Below, piece after piece: positions 1-11,073 of a stretch of DNA of 31,991 nucleotides. Every line of letters begins with the position of its first letter. The stretch's first letter is position 1. Origin of the DNA: Cudoniella acicularis (lineage: Eukaryota; Ascomycota; Leotiomycetes; Helotiales; Helotiaceae); contig JAAMPI010000568.1 of the NCBI GenBank assembly GCA_013054445.1, forward strand, positions 1 through 31,991, in the 5' to 3' direction. The notes under the pieces are model-generated. The model was not told where the DNA came from and did not search any database. It saw nothing but the letters and a program-made list of their open reading frames with translations. The position numbers were made by a program, and so were the translations under genes.

Positions 1-994
1 AGCTTTACCGCCCTGCTCGGTCTCAGTGAGATTGTTAATTTAGCTTGGATTGGCAGTTTCTTTGGATTTAGTAAGCCGGGCGATGCCGATTTAAACTGAC
101 TTCAGGTGAAAGACCATCAAAGAGCTCCGTATAAGCTCCGAAAATAGGATGTTTCAAAATCAGGTTGAAGAACATCAATTGCCAGCGTGGTGTATCTCTC
201 CAGAGATCCGTCTTCAGATTTCCTGGGTCAAGCGGCTGGGAAAATAAGTACTATTAGAATATCTCTTCGAAAAACACACGAGCACAAACTTGCAATGCTA
301 AGAACCCCTTCAGAGGTAAATCGTTTAGCGAACTCAACATAGTGTAAAAAGGTTCCCGCTTTGCTAACACCATTCTTCCGCCAAGCGCCTATATCATTTT
401 TTAAAATCAAGATTCCCCATATCAACACTACCAACAGGTGCAAAAGTCCTCGCAGCAGAAGACAAGACCCAAACAGCACGAACCGCTCCCGGAGTCGATA
501 TCTTAGCAGTTTTAACCAAAAAAGGTGTCAACAACTTCGTGAGCAAGAATGGACCAATAGTGTTGGTGCCAAGCTGCAGTTCGTATCCTTGTTTTGTCTT
601 GCTGTGAGGAGGGGGAAGCATTACTCCAGCGTTGTTACAGATAACACCTAGTCTTGCCTCCTTGCTGAGGAATTCTTGAGCTGACGCTTTGATGGTGGTT
701 AAATCGTCGAGGTCGAGTTTGAGGAAGACGAGACCGCCCTTTGACTCTGGGTGCGCTTTCTTGAGAGTTTCTATAGTTGCGCTTGCTTTCTCTGGTGAGC
801 AGGTGGCGAGGTAGACTTTGGCGTGGTGTGCGTAGAGTATTTTGCTTAACTCCCTGCCAATTCCGCTTGTGGATCTTGTCGCTATGAAAACCTGAGGGGA
901 AGAAATCTTAGAATAGACATTTAGCGTATGGAAACACAGGTTGACTCACTTGTCCAGCTTGATCAGGAAGACTATTTTCAGTAAGCGGTGGCAT
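1..994 (-). pseudogene. Decayed short-chain dehydrogenase/reductase (retinol-dehydrogenase-like SDR)
   Basis: This is an NAD(P)-dependent SDR relic. The start at 994 opens a 15-codon exon, followed by an intron at 892-949 (GTGAGT...CAG) and the Rossmann region. Recognisable pieces are the SGIG half of the cofactor loop, NNAGV, a VLSS segment with the catalytic Ser, and a PGNLKTDL-type motif near 220-170. The damage is clear. The first Gly of the TGxxxGIG loop is Arg, and the catalytic Tyr of YxxxK is Asn (NGVSK). A run of six T at 397-402 (A on the coding strand) shifts the frame by one base, and the exon joined after an intron ending near 232 does not stay in frame. The 3' end may run off the window. 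The SDR family call is secure; non-functionality is inferred from the loss of the catalytic Tyr, which a sequencing error in the homopolymer could not explain. Confidence 0.8.
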
Positions 995-1924
995 GTTTGA
1001 GGTGAAGGGTCACATCTTGAGACGAAGATGGGGTATTGTGCGTTTGGCGAGCTTTCGACTGATTGGGGGTTCGAAGGCACAGATTTAGATTATCGTGCGA
1101 ACATAACGACCGAACCCGAATACGTAGCTATGAATTGTTCTTGCCATGGAAGAGCTTATGTGGGCGTGAGATTTGGAGAAAACGTGATGGACCAACGCGT
1201 TGGTTTGCAAACCAACATATCAACGGACCGTGAGACTGGTAGTTGTCGCCTCGCCGAACCAAATACAACACCGAAGAGAGTCTAACCGAAGATGACAACC
1301 ACCCCTGAAAATGAAAAAAAAACGGGTGTATGGCGTAAGTAAACGCTCTTTCTCCTTTGCTATTTCTCTCTAGTTATAGTGGTAGTTGAACCATGGGGCA
1401 AAATCAAGTCGCAACGGGATGATATTGTTTTGTCCACGAAATCAAAGGCCGAAAGTAGGACAGGTGTTGGAAAGGCGTTTTGGGAATGGTCTGAGGAACA
1501 AATTACCCCTTTTTTGTAGCAACGCGATGAGCCATAAGTCACAAGCGGTGAAAATGTCACCTGTAGAGGATACAAACGGATATATTTCTTCTGGCAATAG
1601 GCATAGCTAAACAAAAGAGGTGTTCAATTCGGGTACAAGAAGGGTATCATAAGATTACAATTTTCGGTCCGTCGGTATACTGCGCTCAAAAAAATCCATT
1701 ACTCCACTCCCATTTCCGTTCCTATTCCCAGCCATAAAAACGAATATTATTTCCTAAGTACTTTTCCCGCCCTCACGACCCCAGTACTCCAATATTCCCC
1801 GAGATACAGGAAGTTTTATGATCCTCCACAATCGATATTTAAGATTTGACAAAAAGTGAGAAGTCAAGTTTATGGAAAGGAGCTCGGCGCAGTTGTGTGA
1901 TGTGCGCCAAGTGTAGAAAGCCGT
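995..1924. other. Intergenic region, no gene recognised
   Basis: This holds the upstream region of the SDR relic and the 3' flank of the MARVEL-type gene. Several short open frames overlap on both strands, but none has a start context, splice signals or family resemblance that I can support. Confidence 0.6.
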
Positions 1925-2609
1925 TTATACCGTCCCTCCCGGCTGGTGCTGGACTTCAATGGCTGGACCATGCGTCGTATTACTGCTATCTTTCGTATTC
2001 CAGCAGTGCATGGCCGCCATAGCGGTACTAATAAGGAAGAGGAGCCTTTCACACCATCCAGCGGTTAGCCTTATATCCCCTTCAACCCCCATCTCTCACC
2101 CCCGAATCAAAAATAGAAAGCAAACAAACTCACCACTCAAAAGCAGAAAAAGCAACCCCTGCCTCACTCGCCCCACAAACATCCAACCCTGACCTATCAC
2201 ACCCCGTTATCAACACGGCCGTCGCAATGAAACCAGCAAACCAAAAAATCATTGTCACAAACTCTACCCCGAGAATCGCATATTTGTGTGCGAAAGATTG
2301 GAAGCGCACCGGGGCGATGATGAGGTAGACAAGGACGAGGAGCGTCCAGATGGAGGTGAAGAGGAGGAAGTTGGCTTGGGAGGGGGAGCTGGAAGCAAAG
2401 AGGAAGAAGGCGTAGGTGTTGAACCAGTTGACGACTGTGGGAGAAGGGTGTGTTAGTTAGGTTAGAAGGAAGATGGGAAGAGGGAGATAATAAGGGGAAA
2501 GGAGAGAAGGTAAGGTACCGTAGGCCATGATTCCTAGGACGATGATGGCGAAGATTACTTGCGCGATTCGCAGTGGGAAGATGAATGGGGATCCTAGGTC
2601 GAACGCCAT
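1925..2609 (-). CDS. MARVEL-domain four-span membrane protein
   Basis: Three exons encode about 170 residues: 2609-2519, 2434-2134 and 2045-1925. The introns are 2435-2518 (GTACCT...CAG) and 2046-2133 (GTGAGT...AAG), and both junctions keep the frame. Four hydrophobic segments are visible: residues about 8-30 (FIFPLRIAQVIFAIIVLG), about 37-75, about 82-107 and about 122-147. Two Cys lie in the loop before the last span (CDRSGLDVC), and a short hydrophilic tail rich in His, Gln and Gly ends the protein. This layout is typical of fungal MARVEL proteins, which act in membrane-domain organisation and trafficking. The specific role here is unknown. No break is seen, and the short length is normal for the family. 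Confidence 0.8.
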
Positions 2610-4173
2610 TTTTTCCCTGTCCGCTACTCTTTCTGTCTTATTATTTCTTTCAATTGTAAAAGTGTAGCAATTGAGGGAGAATTTTGCGCGACGCGATGGA
2701 GCTTGTATGTTATGGTGACGATGGATAGCTGGTGGAGAACTGATTCAGAAACCGGGAATGTCAAGAATGTTGATTATATTCCATTGTTATCCGCGTAATA
2801 TGCATTTCCGCGTGCATTTAAAAGCATGAGCGCACACGGAACTGCCATGACAAAGAAAGAAGTAAGGCTCTGATTCCGGTTATTTATAACATGCATGATA
2901 TGTGTATGCTAAGAGGGGAAGAATTCAATCTCGGTGAGTTGTGTTACCCGACTTGGTTGTGGATCCTTCAACGGTCGCAGGGGCCCTGCGAGAGCTCTGT
3001 GAGCAAATGGAGGCTGCTGGCGAATAGGCAGAGATATTTTATACGTATTTATTGGTTGGGATATTTTGGGTTGGGAGCAGGCGATGTTAGTTGTCGGAGA
3101 AGGAAGGGGGATGAGGGGTATATTTTAGGCGAGTGATTAACTGATGTGCTTGGACAGGGGAACCTTGGTCGTTGAATTCTGCCAATCACGGAAGTTTTAA
3201 CGTCGTTCTAGTGTGTTAAGAGTTTTATGTTTGACTTTCTGGACCCTGAATATATTCTTGTTGAACTGTTCACGGTTATCTATCTCATGTTGTTGATATT
3301 CAATCTGGGTGACGTCATTGTTAGCCATTGTTCAGTGAACTTTAAGGGAACGACGAGCGGAAGAAAGGGGTTAGGGAAAAGGGGAAGGGTTTTATATGAG
3401 GTATTACAAAGGGGGTTCTGCCTAATTGAGATTTTAGAAATCTCACTTTGACAATAATCTTTGAAAGAAGAAGTTTATACCTCTATACTAAGAAACAAAT
3501 GTGTTACGATATAATAAAGTTTAATACCAGTTCTCTTTATTTAGTAATTAAAAATTAGAGCAGGTAACTCCTGCCCCCTATAGTTATTTAGATAATTTAT
3601 CTTACTAGAAAGGCAATCATAAGCTAAGAACAATGTTTTTATTGCAGAACAAAAAGAGTTAATAATTCAAACTTCAAAATAATCAGAAATAAAGAAGGCC
3701 AACGGTTTTGCTGAAGTCTATTCGAAATACCCTGAGAGTGTGTTTAGGGAGAATAGAATATGGATAAAATGATAATAAAACAAGCCCCTGGTAAAGTTGT
3801 TTGAAGCAACTTTTCATGAGCCGGAAATAAAGAATGACCGCTTTCTCCCCATGCCAATAGAGCTAGCCATAAAGGGGCAATGATAAAGATTATCTAAGAA
3901 GAAAAATTTTTGAGTTGAAGAGCAGTTGACGACATACCCCTTCGACGCAGATCCCAACAAACCCAGGTCTGGCTTATTTCGCTGCATCACAAGTACCCAA
4001 CACGCAATTATTGACAGTATTTGCTGACGAGCAACTACCGCTACAGCAATCCCCACCACGTTGGCATGGTATTACCTCAATTCATCAGCAATGCACATCT
4101 AAAATTCTGCTACATCGTTGGAAAACTCACACCAAGGTACAATGCACATCTAGACACAAAGCCCAATATCACA
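2610..4173. other. Long intergenic region with an AT-rich core
   Basis: The region upstream of the MARVEL-type gene and downstream of the small secreted protein gene has no convincing gene. About 3430-3800 is strongly AT-rich, like the AT-rich islands of fungal genomes that often hold mutated transposon remains. I see no transposase or reverse-transcriptase motif in it. A 13-bp word (CAATGCACATCTA) occurs twice, near 4089 and 4140. Confidence 0.5.
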
Positions 4174-4539
4174 CTATTTAGAGCAGCAATAACCATTGTT
4201 TTTGCAACTCTCTGTGAACTTGCTAGTAAACATGTCATAGACTTCGTAACAGAGCAGTGTCATAAACGTACGCCCATAACCCGCGCAAACCCCTTTGCAC
4301 ACCCAAGACTCCCTGTCGCCGGAACATGTAGCGCTGACGGTCTGATCTTCTCCTGGATTATTCCCACCGCTGGGAATCTGAGCTATGAAGTTGCTGGTGA
4401 TGTGCACGGCTTTCGAGCCAAAGGAGACATCTATCTCGACAATAGCGGCATCTTGTTCTTTGCTTGGGTTGGGGATGGCGGCTGAAAACGTAGCACTCAA
4501 TAGCCCGATGGCAAGAATGGAAAGATTGTTAAAACGCAT
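4174..4539 (-). CDS. Small secreted cysteine-rich protein (candidate effector)
   Basis: This is a single-exon frame of 121 residues. I chose the Met at 4539 rather than the in-frame Met 14 codons upstream, because only this start puts a signal peptide at the N-terminus (MRFNNLSILAIGLLSATFSA). The mature part is short, with seven Cys at about residues 72, 81, 85, 97, 112, 118 and 119, all in the C-terminal half. An odd Cys number leaves one free, or used between molecules. A TATAA box at 4629-4635 lies about 90 bp upstream of the start. I do not recognise a named family. Size, secretion and Cys content match small secreted proteins that plant-associated fungi use at the host interface, but a role as an effector is inference only. 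Confidence 0.7.
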   Translation of the reverse strand: MRFNNLSILAIGLLSATFSAAIPNPSKEQDAAIVEIDVSFGSKAVHITSNFIAQIPSGGNNPGEDQTVSATCSGDRESWVCKGVCAGYGRTFMTLLCYEVYDMFTSKFTESCKNNGYCCSK

Positions 4540-4628
4540 TTTTGATGGATGTGGTAATGTGGGTTTGTAAAGATTATTCAATGACGTGCTTTTGAATGAG
4601 AATGATGTGCCTAGCTATCCTACCTCTA

Positions 4629-4635
4629 TTATATA
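4629..4635 (-). promoter_or_regulatory. TATA box of the small secreted protein gene
   Basis: On the minus strand the sequence reads TATATAA, about 90 bp before the chosen start at 4539. The distance suits a fungal core promoter and supports expression of the gene. Confidence 0.55.
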
Positions 4636-5369
4636 TAATGGAAAGGAGGAACGGGAGACGGAATGGGAAGCGGATTGCAATCTTACTAAGAAATAAAGTA
4701 AGACGCGAGGATGTAAAAAGGACATTCCGACACGCACTTCATATTTTCTATCCTACGTCCACTAACATACCGAGCAAGGAGTCTGTTGCTAAAGACTTGT
4801 TCCAAGATTGGATAATTATTACGTTAAATACTTCAGATGCTGTTCGATATATGATTTTAATACCAAGTGAAGTGTCCTTTATATATCACTCGTATACCTA
4901 CTGCTCAATTAATCGTAACGGTTTAAAGCCTTTTACTACAGTGCGGCCAATGCCTTTAAAATTTATAACTATTCCAACTTCCAAGCTCCCGAGTAGCAGT
5001 GGCAGCAATAAACAATTACTTTACGTCCCCTCCAGCGAGGCATCTCCATGGTTCCCCGACAAAATATATAGTTAGTCACACATCGGTGGTATTTGAAGAT
5101 ATATTCATAGTAAGATTATATAAGTGGGATATTTTAAAGGCTGGCTGTTCGAGCTAAGTGAGTGGCATTTCAGGCATTTGACGTAATTATTACACAGGTC
5201 GCGAAAGGAGGGCAAATCGGTAATGGAAATGGGAGTATAAATTGCACTTAATAAGTGGAAGACTTGAAAGTCATATGGGAATATTATTGTATTTGTTTAT
5301 TATTATCGAAGTAAGTATAATATTTCAAAAACTAAAAAGGAAAGAAAAGAAAAATAATTAAAGCACACG
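4636..5369. other. AT-rich intergenic region
   Basis: No supported gene is seen. A frame on the plus strand at 4596-5075 stays open by chance, but its product resembles nothing, and it overlaps the promoter of the small secreted protein gene. Confidence 0.5.
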
Positions 5370-5690
5370 CCAGGGTATCGAAAGGGGGTATATAATTAAA
5401 ACCAAGTACACAAGTAAAGAATAAGGGTATATAAACAAAANCCAAAAAAAAAAAAAGACAAGTATGAAGCAAAAGCGAGGTTGATCGATGATTAGGGTCT
5501 TCTATTATCAGAACCAAATATACAACTAAAGAATAAGGACGGATAAAAAATAAAAAAATAAAAAAGAAAAGAGAAGAGAATAAAATAGAAGTATTAAGTA
5601 AAAGCTTAGCTATCGAATAAGGGTATATCATGGAAACCAAAAATGCAACGAAAGAAATCGGGGTATATAAACAAACCAAAATCAGAACCA
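5370..5690. repeat. Degenerate AT-rich tandem repeat, unit about 113-121 bp
   Basis: Three imperfect copies share an 'ACCAA-(A/G)TAxACAAxTAAAGAATAAGG' block at about 5399, 5513 and 5634, so spacing is 113 and 121 bp. Two copies carry TATCGAA followed by a GGGTATAT word. One N lies at 5441 inside a poly-A stretch. The array sits directly behind the stop codon of the polytopic membrane protein gene and may include its 3' UTR. Confidence 0.5.
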
Positions 5691-5717
5691 GAAACCAAAA
5701 AAAGCCAACAAACCCAC

Positions 5718-6862
5718 TCACGAAATCGCCATAAAAGCTGTATCCAACGCATGTCCCAAAAGCGGCAACCCCACCTGCAACGCTGTAAACTTCTCCATCT
5801 CCTCAGGACGCCACGCATCCCCCGCCATCTCATACAACTCCACCGTCGTCATCCAATTGACCACAGCAGACACAGTCGCCGCCGCAAGCAATACAAAGGT
5901 GAGCAACCAAACCCAAGGTGAAAACCAATTTGGGTGTACCAACGCATCATTGTCTGTATTATCGCGGCTGAAAACCTGCGCCAGCTCGCTGCTGAGCCAG
6001 GATGTCCAGTGGTTTTCAGAGGTGCGCGCAGGACGGTTAGCGACACGTTTTTGGGCGTCTTTTGTGCGGAAAAGATTGGTGGTTTTCACGATTAGTTCGG
6101 CGAGGGCGGGGATGGGGAGGGCGGCGGCAAAGAGGGCGAGGAAGACCCAGAAGATGACGACGATGCCGAAGAGTATGTATCCGCGATTCTTGCCCCTGCT
6201 GCACATTCCTATGAGTAAGTCGAGGACCCCGAGCATGGTAAAGCCCATGAGAACGGCCCACACGGCGTAGCCCGTTCCAAGGGAAACCATTAAACTTTTT
6301 TGGTACATGTAGAGGGCGTGTGCGGGGAGGAGGGGATTGGTTGGATCAGGGGGGTAGGTGTTTATGCCTTTTAGTTCTGTCATGCCGAAGCAGAGGAGGT
6401 TGAGGATGAAGTCTGCGAAGAGGAGTTGGAGGGCGTAGCCGCGCCATTTGGGGACGAAGAGGCAGATGAGCGTGATGATGCAGGTGGTGCGGGAGTATAT
6501 CAAAAAGCGTGCGAAATTGGACATTTGCGAGGCGGGTGTTCTTATTACTTCGAAGAGTTTCGCGATGGGGACGCCGAGGGAGATGAAAAGGTGCACGGAG
6601 AAAATGCCCGTTGGGGAACGAGGTCTCCGTGTCGTACTTTGTTGATTCCTAGGCGCGCGAGCATTCCTACCCCATCGATGAGAATAACTGTTGCGGTGAG
6701 GACGATAATTGTCGTTGTGCCTTTGCAGGAGGTTCCTCCTCCGTAGAGGAATATTCCGGGTGGTAACCAGTCTGATTTTACTGCTGTGTTGACAACGCAG
6801 TCCTGAACTTCGGCTGATGGGCTTTGACCTGTGCAGCGGACATACTGATTTGCACTAGCCAT
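5718..6862 (-). CDS. Polytopic membrane protein of unknown family, one frameshift
   Basis: Two overlapping minus-strand frames join into one protein of about 381 residues: 6862 to about 6617, then about 6612 to 5718. The switch falls at a run of four G at 6613-6616 (C on the coding strand); one extra base there would make the frame continuous. About seven hydrophobic spans are visible: one before the shift (TTTIIVLTATVILIDGVGML), one just after (about IFSVHLFISLGVP), and further ones at roughly residues 125, 150, 205, 245 and 330. The N-terminal 50 residues are soluble and hold three Cys. A charged loop of about 60 residues separates the last two spans. No catalytic motif is visible and I do not recognise the family. 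The shift is either a real mutation or a sequencing error. Confidence 0.65.
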
Positions 6863-8952
6863 GTGTTAATATTTTGATATAGAGAGAAGAGAGGAGTTGG
6901 TTACGCTTGGAGTTGACAGCGAGCGAAGGCTTCGGCACCGGGATTATCGAAGAGCGTTGCCTATGAAGAACAACAGGAATTTTGGGTGAGGTTTTGGAAA
7001 TCAAATTCGCACACTTTCGTCAGCATCTGCAAGAATTTCAACCAGTTAGTGCAGGCTCTGAGCGATCAACGTGATTGACATGGAAGGTTTTCAAATGAAA
7101 TCGACGTACTAGAAGAAACTCCGGGTAGCTGCTGCCATTGCTATCAATCTTAATCGCAGGTTCGATAACATAGCTACCATTGGGATTTCGTGTTAAGTCA
7201 TGTCCAATATCAAGCTATAAGGCTGCAAGGCTTCCGACAGATGCATCTGAGAAGGAGCTAGTAGTAAGTCTCGTAAAGCCTAGGATAGAAGTTAGTAAAG
7301 GAATGAAGTACACTTTTGGTATGTAACTTGCACTGCAATAACACAGTCTGAGAGTTTGCCAGCAGCTTGCAAGCGTAGTGCTTGAGACACAAAAGGCTGC
7401 TGAATCGCTTGCAAGGCTGAGATATGCGGTTGGCATGTAGAGTTTATGCTCTATGCTCAATGAGTTTTCATATCTCAAATTTATGTCTCTATACTGACCG
7501 AAACGAATGAATCAGCCGAAAAGTCACAACTTAGAGCTGGATTTGAAAGGTCCGCCTATATTTCTGAAAGATATAGGAGAACAGCGGTTGAATTTAGTGA
7601 CAAGGCTGTGCAAGACGTGAATTGAGCTGAAGACAGCAGGAAAAGATTGGTAACGATCGATTTCATTCTGATGGTGTGCAGGGGCGATTGCGATGCATAG
7701 ATTTCAGAGAGTTGAGGAGAACGATGACTCGAAAAGAGACGTAATCAGAAAAGGAGGGGCCGAGGCCATGTTCATGATAGGCATGTCTCTGATTCGAGCC
7801 ATTTCGGTACACACCTCCAAAAGAAGAAAAGGCTGCCCCCAGAGTTCATCTGTCTTGACAAATGGTAATGCTTTTTTTTACAGCCTCGTCGCTAAAAAAG
7901 CAGTTTCATTACAAGCTACGGTATTAGGCGGCGACGGAATTACCCGTTGAAGATTCTTGTCAGTGAAGGGTGTGCCATCAGACTGCGACTGTTGCGAGCT
8001 GGGAGGGCTGCTTGGAGGCTGTCGGCCATTGCCTTGAAGCGTTTTCAGCGCGGCGTGGAAGACGCTTCACTCGGCAAACAGTGTTGACTGGTGATGGTTC
8101 CGGTTACTGTTTTGTTATCATTGTTGTCGGCTGTGCTTGTGTTTTGCAGGATGCTGCGATAGCCTATCGAAGCCGAAATGCGGAAGCGCACTTCGGCGCC
8201 GAGACGACTCATGGGATCTGGAGGCAGCATGGAGGATTGGCGCAAGATCGCCGGAACATCCCCTCTCATTAAGCCACCGGGATGTGATACGGCCAGATTC
8301 AGGCTTGGCGAAGTTGCCACCGGGTGAAATCAATGCAAAAAAAACATCTATTCGCTGCTAAAAAGAAACAGTCCGGAGCCAGAAGAGTGCAAGAAACCAA
8401 TGATAGAAGACGCGGTTTTCGCGGCGGCACAGGGAAGGAAAACTGAGAAGCGAAGAATAGAAAATGGAAGAAGGAAATGAAAATCGAGCTTGAGCTCGAG
8501 CAACCGAGGAAAAGGGATGATGATGACATAGTTAGCGCTAATCCGAAAGCAGGGGCGGATTGCAGCCACAATGTGGCTGGGTGCCTTATGGCCTTAATTA
8601 TAAGGTTAAGAGGTGCGCGACGACGCGTTCTCCTCTCCACAAAACACCCGAGACTTCCACTCACCACAAAAAGCAAACTGATTCTGATTCTGCGCAAAAC
8701 AAAACCACTGGCTACAACAAGCATCAACACAATCCTTAACCACACTCACACCGTTGCGATAATTGTAACTGCATGCTCATTTGGTGTGCACAAAGCCGCC
8801 ACAGCTGCGCAGTCTGCACCACTACGAGTACCTGGGCATGTACCTGTATGTGCATGCAATCCCCTGGTCTCCCAATCACCATTCTGCCTGAATACACGCT
8901 GATCAGAAGTTGATAACCAATTCCGGCTTCCAGCTGACCTCCACTTCTACCT
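6863..8952. other. Two-kilobase gene-poor region
   Basis: Short open frames occur on both strands (for example 7693-7950 and 8299-8745), but none has family resemblance, a signal peptide or usable splice structure. I see no transposon terminal repeats. The first 200 bases would hold the promoter of the polytopic membrane protein gene. Confidence 0.5.
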
Positions 8953-9690
8953 CCACGTCGCAAGGCAATTGAATTAGATTTGGACGAAGGAGATGGCTAC
9001 GACATCTTTTCAGAGAACTGCGACCAGGTCCGCAAGGTCTGCAGCTTTCTCAATGCTGGTGAAATGAAGATTAGAGCAATCATATAACACCTTCATAGGA
9101 ATGAACGGGCCAGGAAATGGAATGAACACGGCAACCTATTCCCCCGCCTACAGATTCTTCAAGCAGCGCGAGGCACAAGGTATCAAAATTCCAAAAAAGG
9201 TCAAAAAGGACGAAGAAAACAAGAAGAACGATGTTTTTGCTGTTAGCCTAGAGGGGGGGGGGGTTTGACATACCGGTCCCGGTATTCGATTCCTGCGATG
9301 AAGTTCGAAAGAAGATCAGTGCATATTTGGCAGAGCCTGGTATCACTCAGGCTGGATTTTTGCGTGAAGTTGCTAAAACGTATCCTGATAGCCGAAAGAT
9401 CCAGTCAAAAGTTCTCGACGACTTTCTCTCAAAGGGTGCTAGCGCGGGGAGCACGAGCGTCGTCTTCTATTCCTCTTACGTTTTCTTTGAAAAGATGCGA
9501 ATCAGAGATAGGAAACCCAAATCCAAGCACCGATTGGAAATGGAGAAGCTACACCCACACGGCTTTGAGACACAAACGACGCGACAGCTATGTGACATGT
9601 ATGGCGAGAGAGCGGTCCATACGAAGACCAGTACACGTCGCAGGGAGGCTTTAATCCGCGGCAACTTCTCGCGGTGCGCTGTGCTCATTG
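8953..9690 (+). pseudogene. Pseudogene of a conserved fungal DUF7726-type protein
   Basis: Two related blocks are seen, as in this fungal family. The first begins near 8968 with a short acidic stretch and NCDQVRK, continues to GEMKI, then breaks. The frame resumes near 9086 with an NTFIGMNGPGNGMN segment and a basic stretch (FFKQREAQGIKIPKKVKK). An 11-G run at 9253-9263 marks a second frame change. The second block follows with VPVFDSCDEVRKKI, ITQAGFLREVAK, KIQSKVLDDFLSKG and VFYSSYVFFEKMRI. The last part, near 9600, moves to a third frame (GPYEDQYTSQGGF). Two apparent internal deletions in the first block, an in-frame stop and at least two frame changes mean it cannot encode the full protein. 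The family assignment comes from memory of the motif order; the function of the family is unknown. Confidence 0.7.
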
Positions 9691-10626
9691 CTTCACACCC
9701 AATGTAGCTATATTTTGGTGCCTTTCACTGTGCAGTACTATACTTGTTTTTGCATCGCGGCTACATTCATTGCGCAACTATCACCCCGCAAATTCCATTG
9801 CATCCTGGTTGGCTTGTATGCATGGTTTTCTTTTTCACGCCACAATGAATGACTCCAGCCTGTGATATTGCGCGCGATAACTGGTCGGTGGAGAACTCCA
9901 GTTGTCACTCCCGTGCCTCAAATATTGTGGGGTATCTTCCGTCTCGGAATTCCCGAGATGCGTGAGTTGGTCCGACTATGTAGGGACTTGGCTCCTCTTG
10001 GGATTTGGCTTGTCTGAGTTGTCTCTCACCAACTCCTTCTCTTTACTTAAATAGTGGACGTTGAGCTGAGGGGATTTGGCGAGAAGCCCTTTTCCAGGTG
10101 AGAAGTACGCCCTATCTTCCCCCCAAGAGGTCACCACCTCTGCTGCGTCTTCTGTTAGTGGCAACTTGCATCTTACATCTGAATCTCTGACGCGCTCAGG
10201 TGTATCTTTCAGCTTCCCTATTGCTTATCAGATGGGATCTCATGTTGTTCTACAATGGAATCTTGTGTGGCTTTTCCCCCATGCCCGCCCCCCAGCTCCC
10301 AACCGCATATTCAGGCCGCTGCATAAATACGCCATTCTGCCTCTGCCACGACACATAACCAACGGCGCAGGCACTACCAGTTTTTAGTCTTTGATAAGAA
10401 GCCAATCTTTGATGAAAAATCACATCTCTTTTCTAGAACATTCGATTGCCGCTCCACAGCGTCTTCATGGACGGACTGTCCTCGACTTTGACCTTGTGGC
10501 GTTGATGGCTGAGACTCTTGAGGCCATGGCTGCTGATCAGGGTTTTCTAGTCTCTTGTAGAACCGCCTCACTCCTGAATCCTGCTAGCCTATCATAGACT
10601 CGAGGCCCGCAAAAGCAACAATCTAA
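9691..10626. other. Intergenic region, nothing recognised
   Basis: Open frames at 9976-10164 (-), 10076-10387 (+) and 10374-10571 (-) overlap each other and resemble no family. No repeat or RNA gene is evident. Confidence 0.45.
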
Positions 10627-11073
10627 GAGAGCGGTTGGGACGCTCTGGCGTCCACCGCCAAGGTCGGGTTCACTCATGAGAAACTGGGCGACGGCTTCGG
10701 CCGTCAGATTTACTTCGCTGGGTCAGAATTCAGGATGACTGGCGTGTCTCCCACATTACAAGAGGAAATTCGCCCGAGACGAGACGGCATGCACGTTCTC
10801 CATGCACAAGCTGCTGGGACTGGGCCCGGAGGGTTTTCTGTGATCCAATTCGATTTGAACCTTGTACGTTTTACTAGCCTATAAGCCGTCTCCAAGAAGC
10901 TAGGGCCAGGCCTACAGGCGAAGAAGCTCGAATTCTGCACGTGTGAGCCCCTTGGACAGCTTGAGGCGAAGACCATGCGTGGAGGCCCAATCGCCATGGC
11001 TGTCCATATCGCGCCAGCCAGTGATTATGATCCTTCATCCCCACCCAATTCAAGCATCGGAATGTCGATGTAA
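10627..11073 (+). pseudogene. Possible coding relic with one in-frame stop
   Basis: One plus-strand frame is open from 10627 to 10881 (85 codons), meets TAA at 10882-10884, then stays open for 62 more codons to TAA at 11071. The composition looks protein-like (for example KLGDGFGRQIYFAG and KKLEFCTCEPLGQLEAKTM), but there is no good start codon or clear splice site, and I do not recognise a family. A single CAA-to-TAA change would explain the inner stop. It may also be chance in a locally GC-richer stretch. Confidence 0.25.

Noticed and set aside
3430..3800. Retrotransposon remnant in the AT-rich core
   Set aside because: No LTRs, reverse-transcriptase or integrase motifs could be read; only base composition suggests it.
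4021..4485. 154-codon plus-strand frame
   Set aside because: It is antisense to the small secreted protein gene, which has a signal peptide, ordered Cys and a TATA box.
4596..5075. 159-codon plus-strand frame
   Set aside because: It overlaps the promoter of the small secreted protein gene, resembles no family, and reads as chance in AT-rich DNA.
8299..8745. 148-codon minus-strand frame with hydrophobic stretches
   Set aside because: Runs of Ser, Phe and Leu come from purine-rich sequence on the plus strand; it overlaps an equally long frame on the other strand, and there is no family match.
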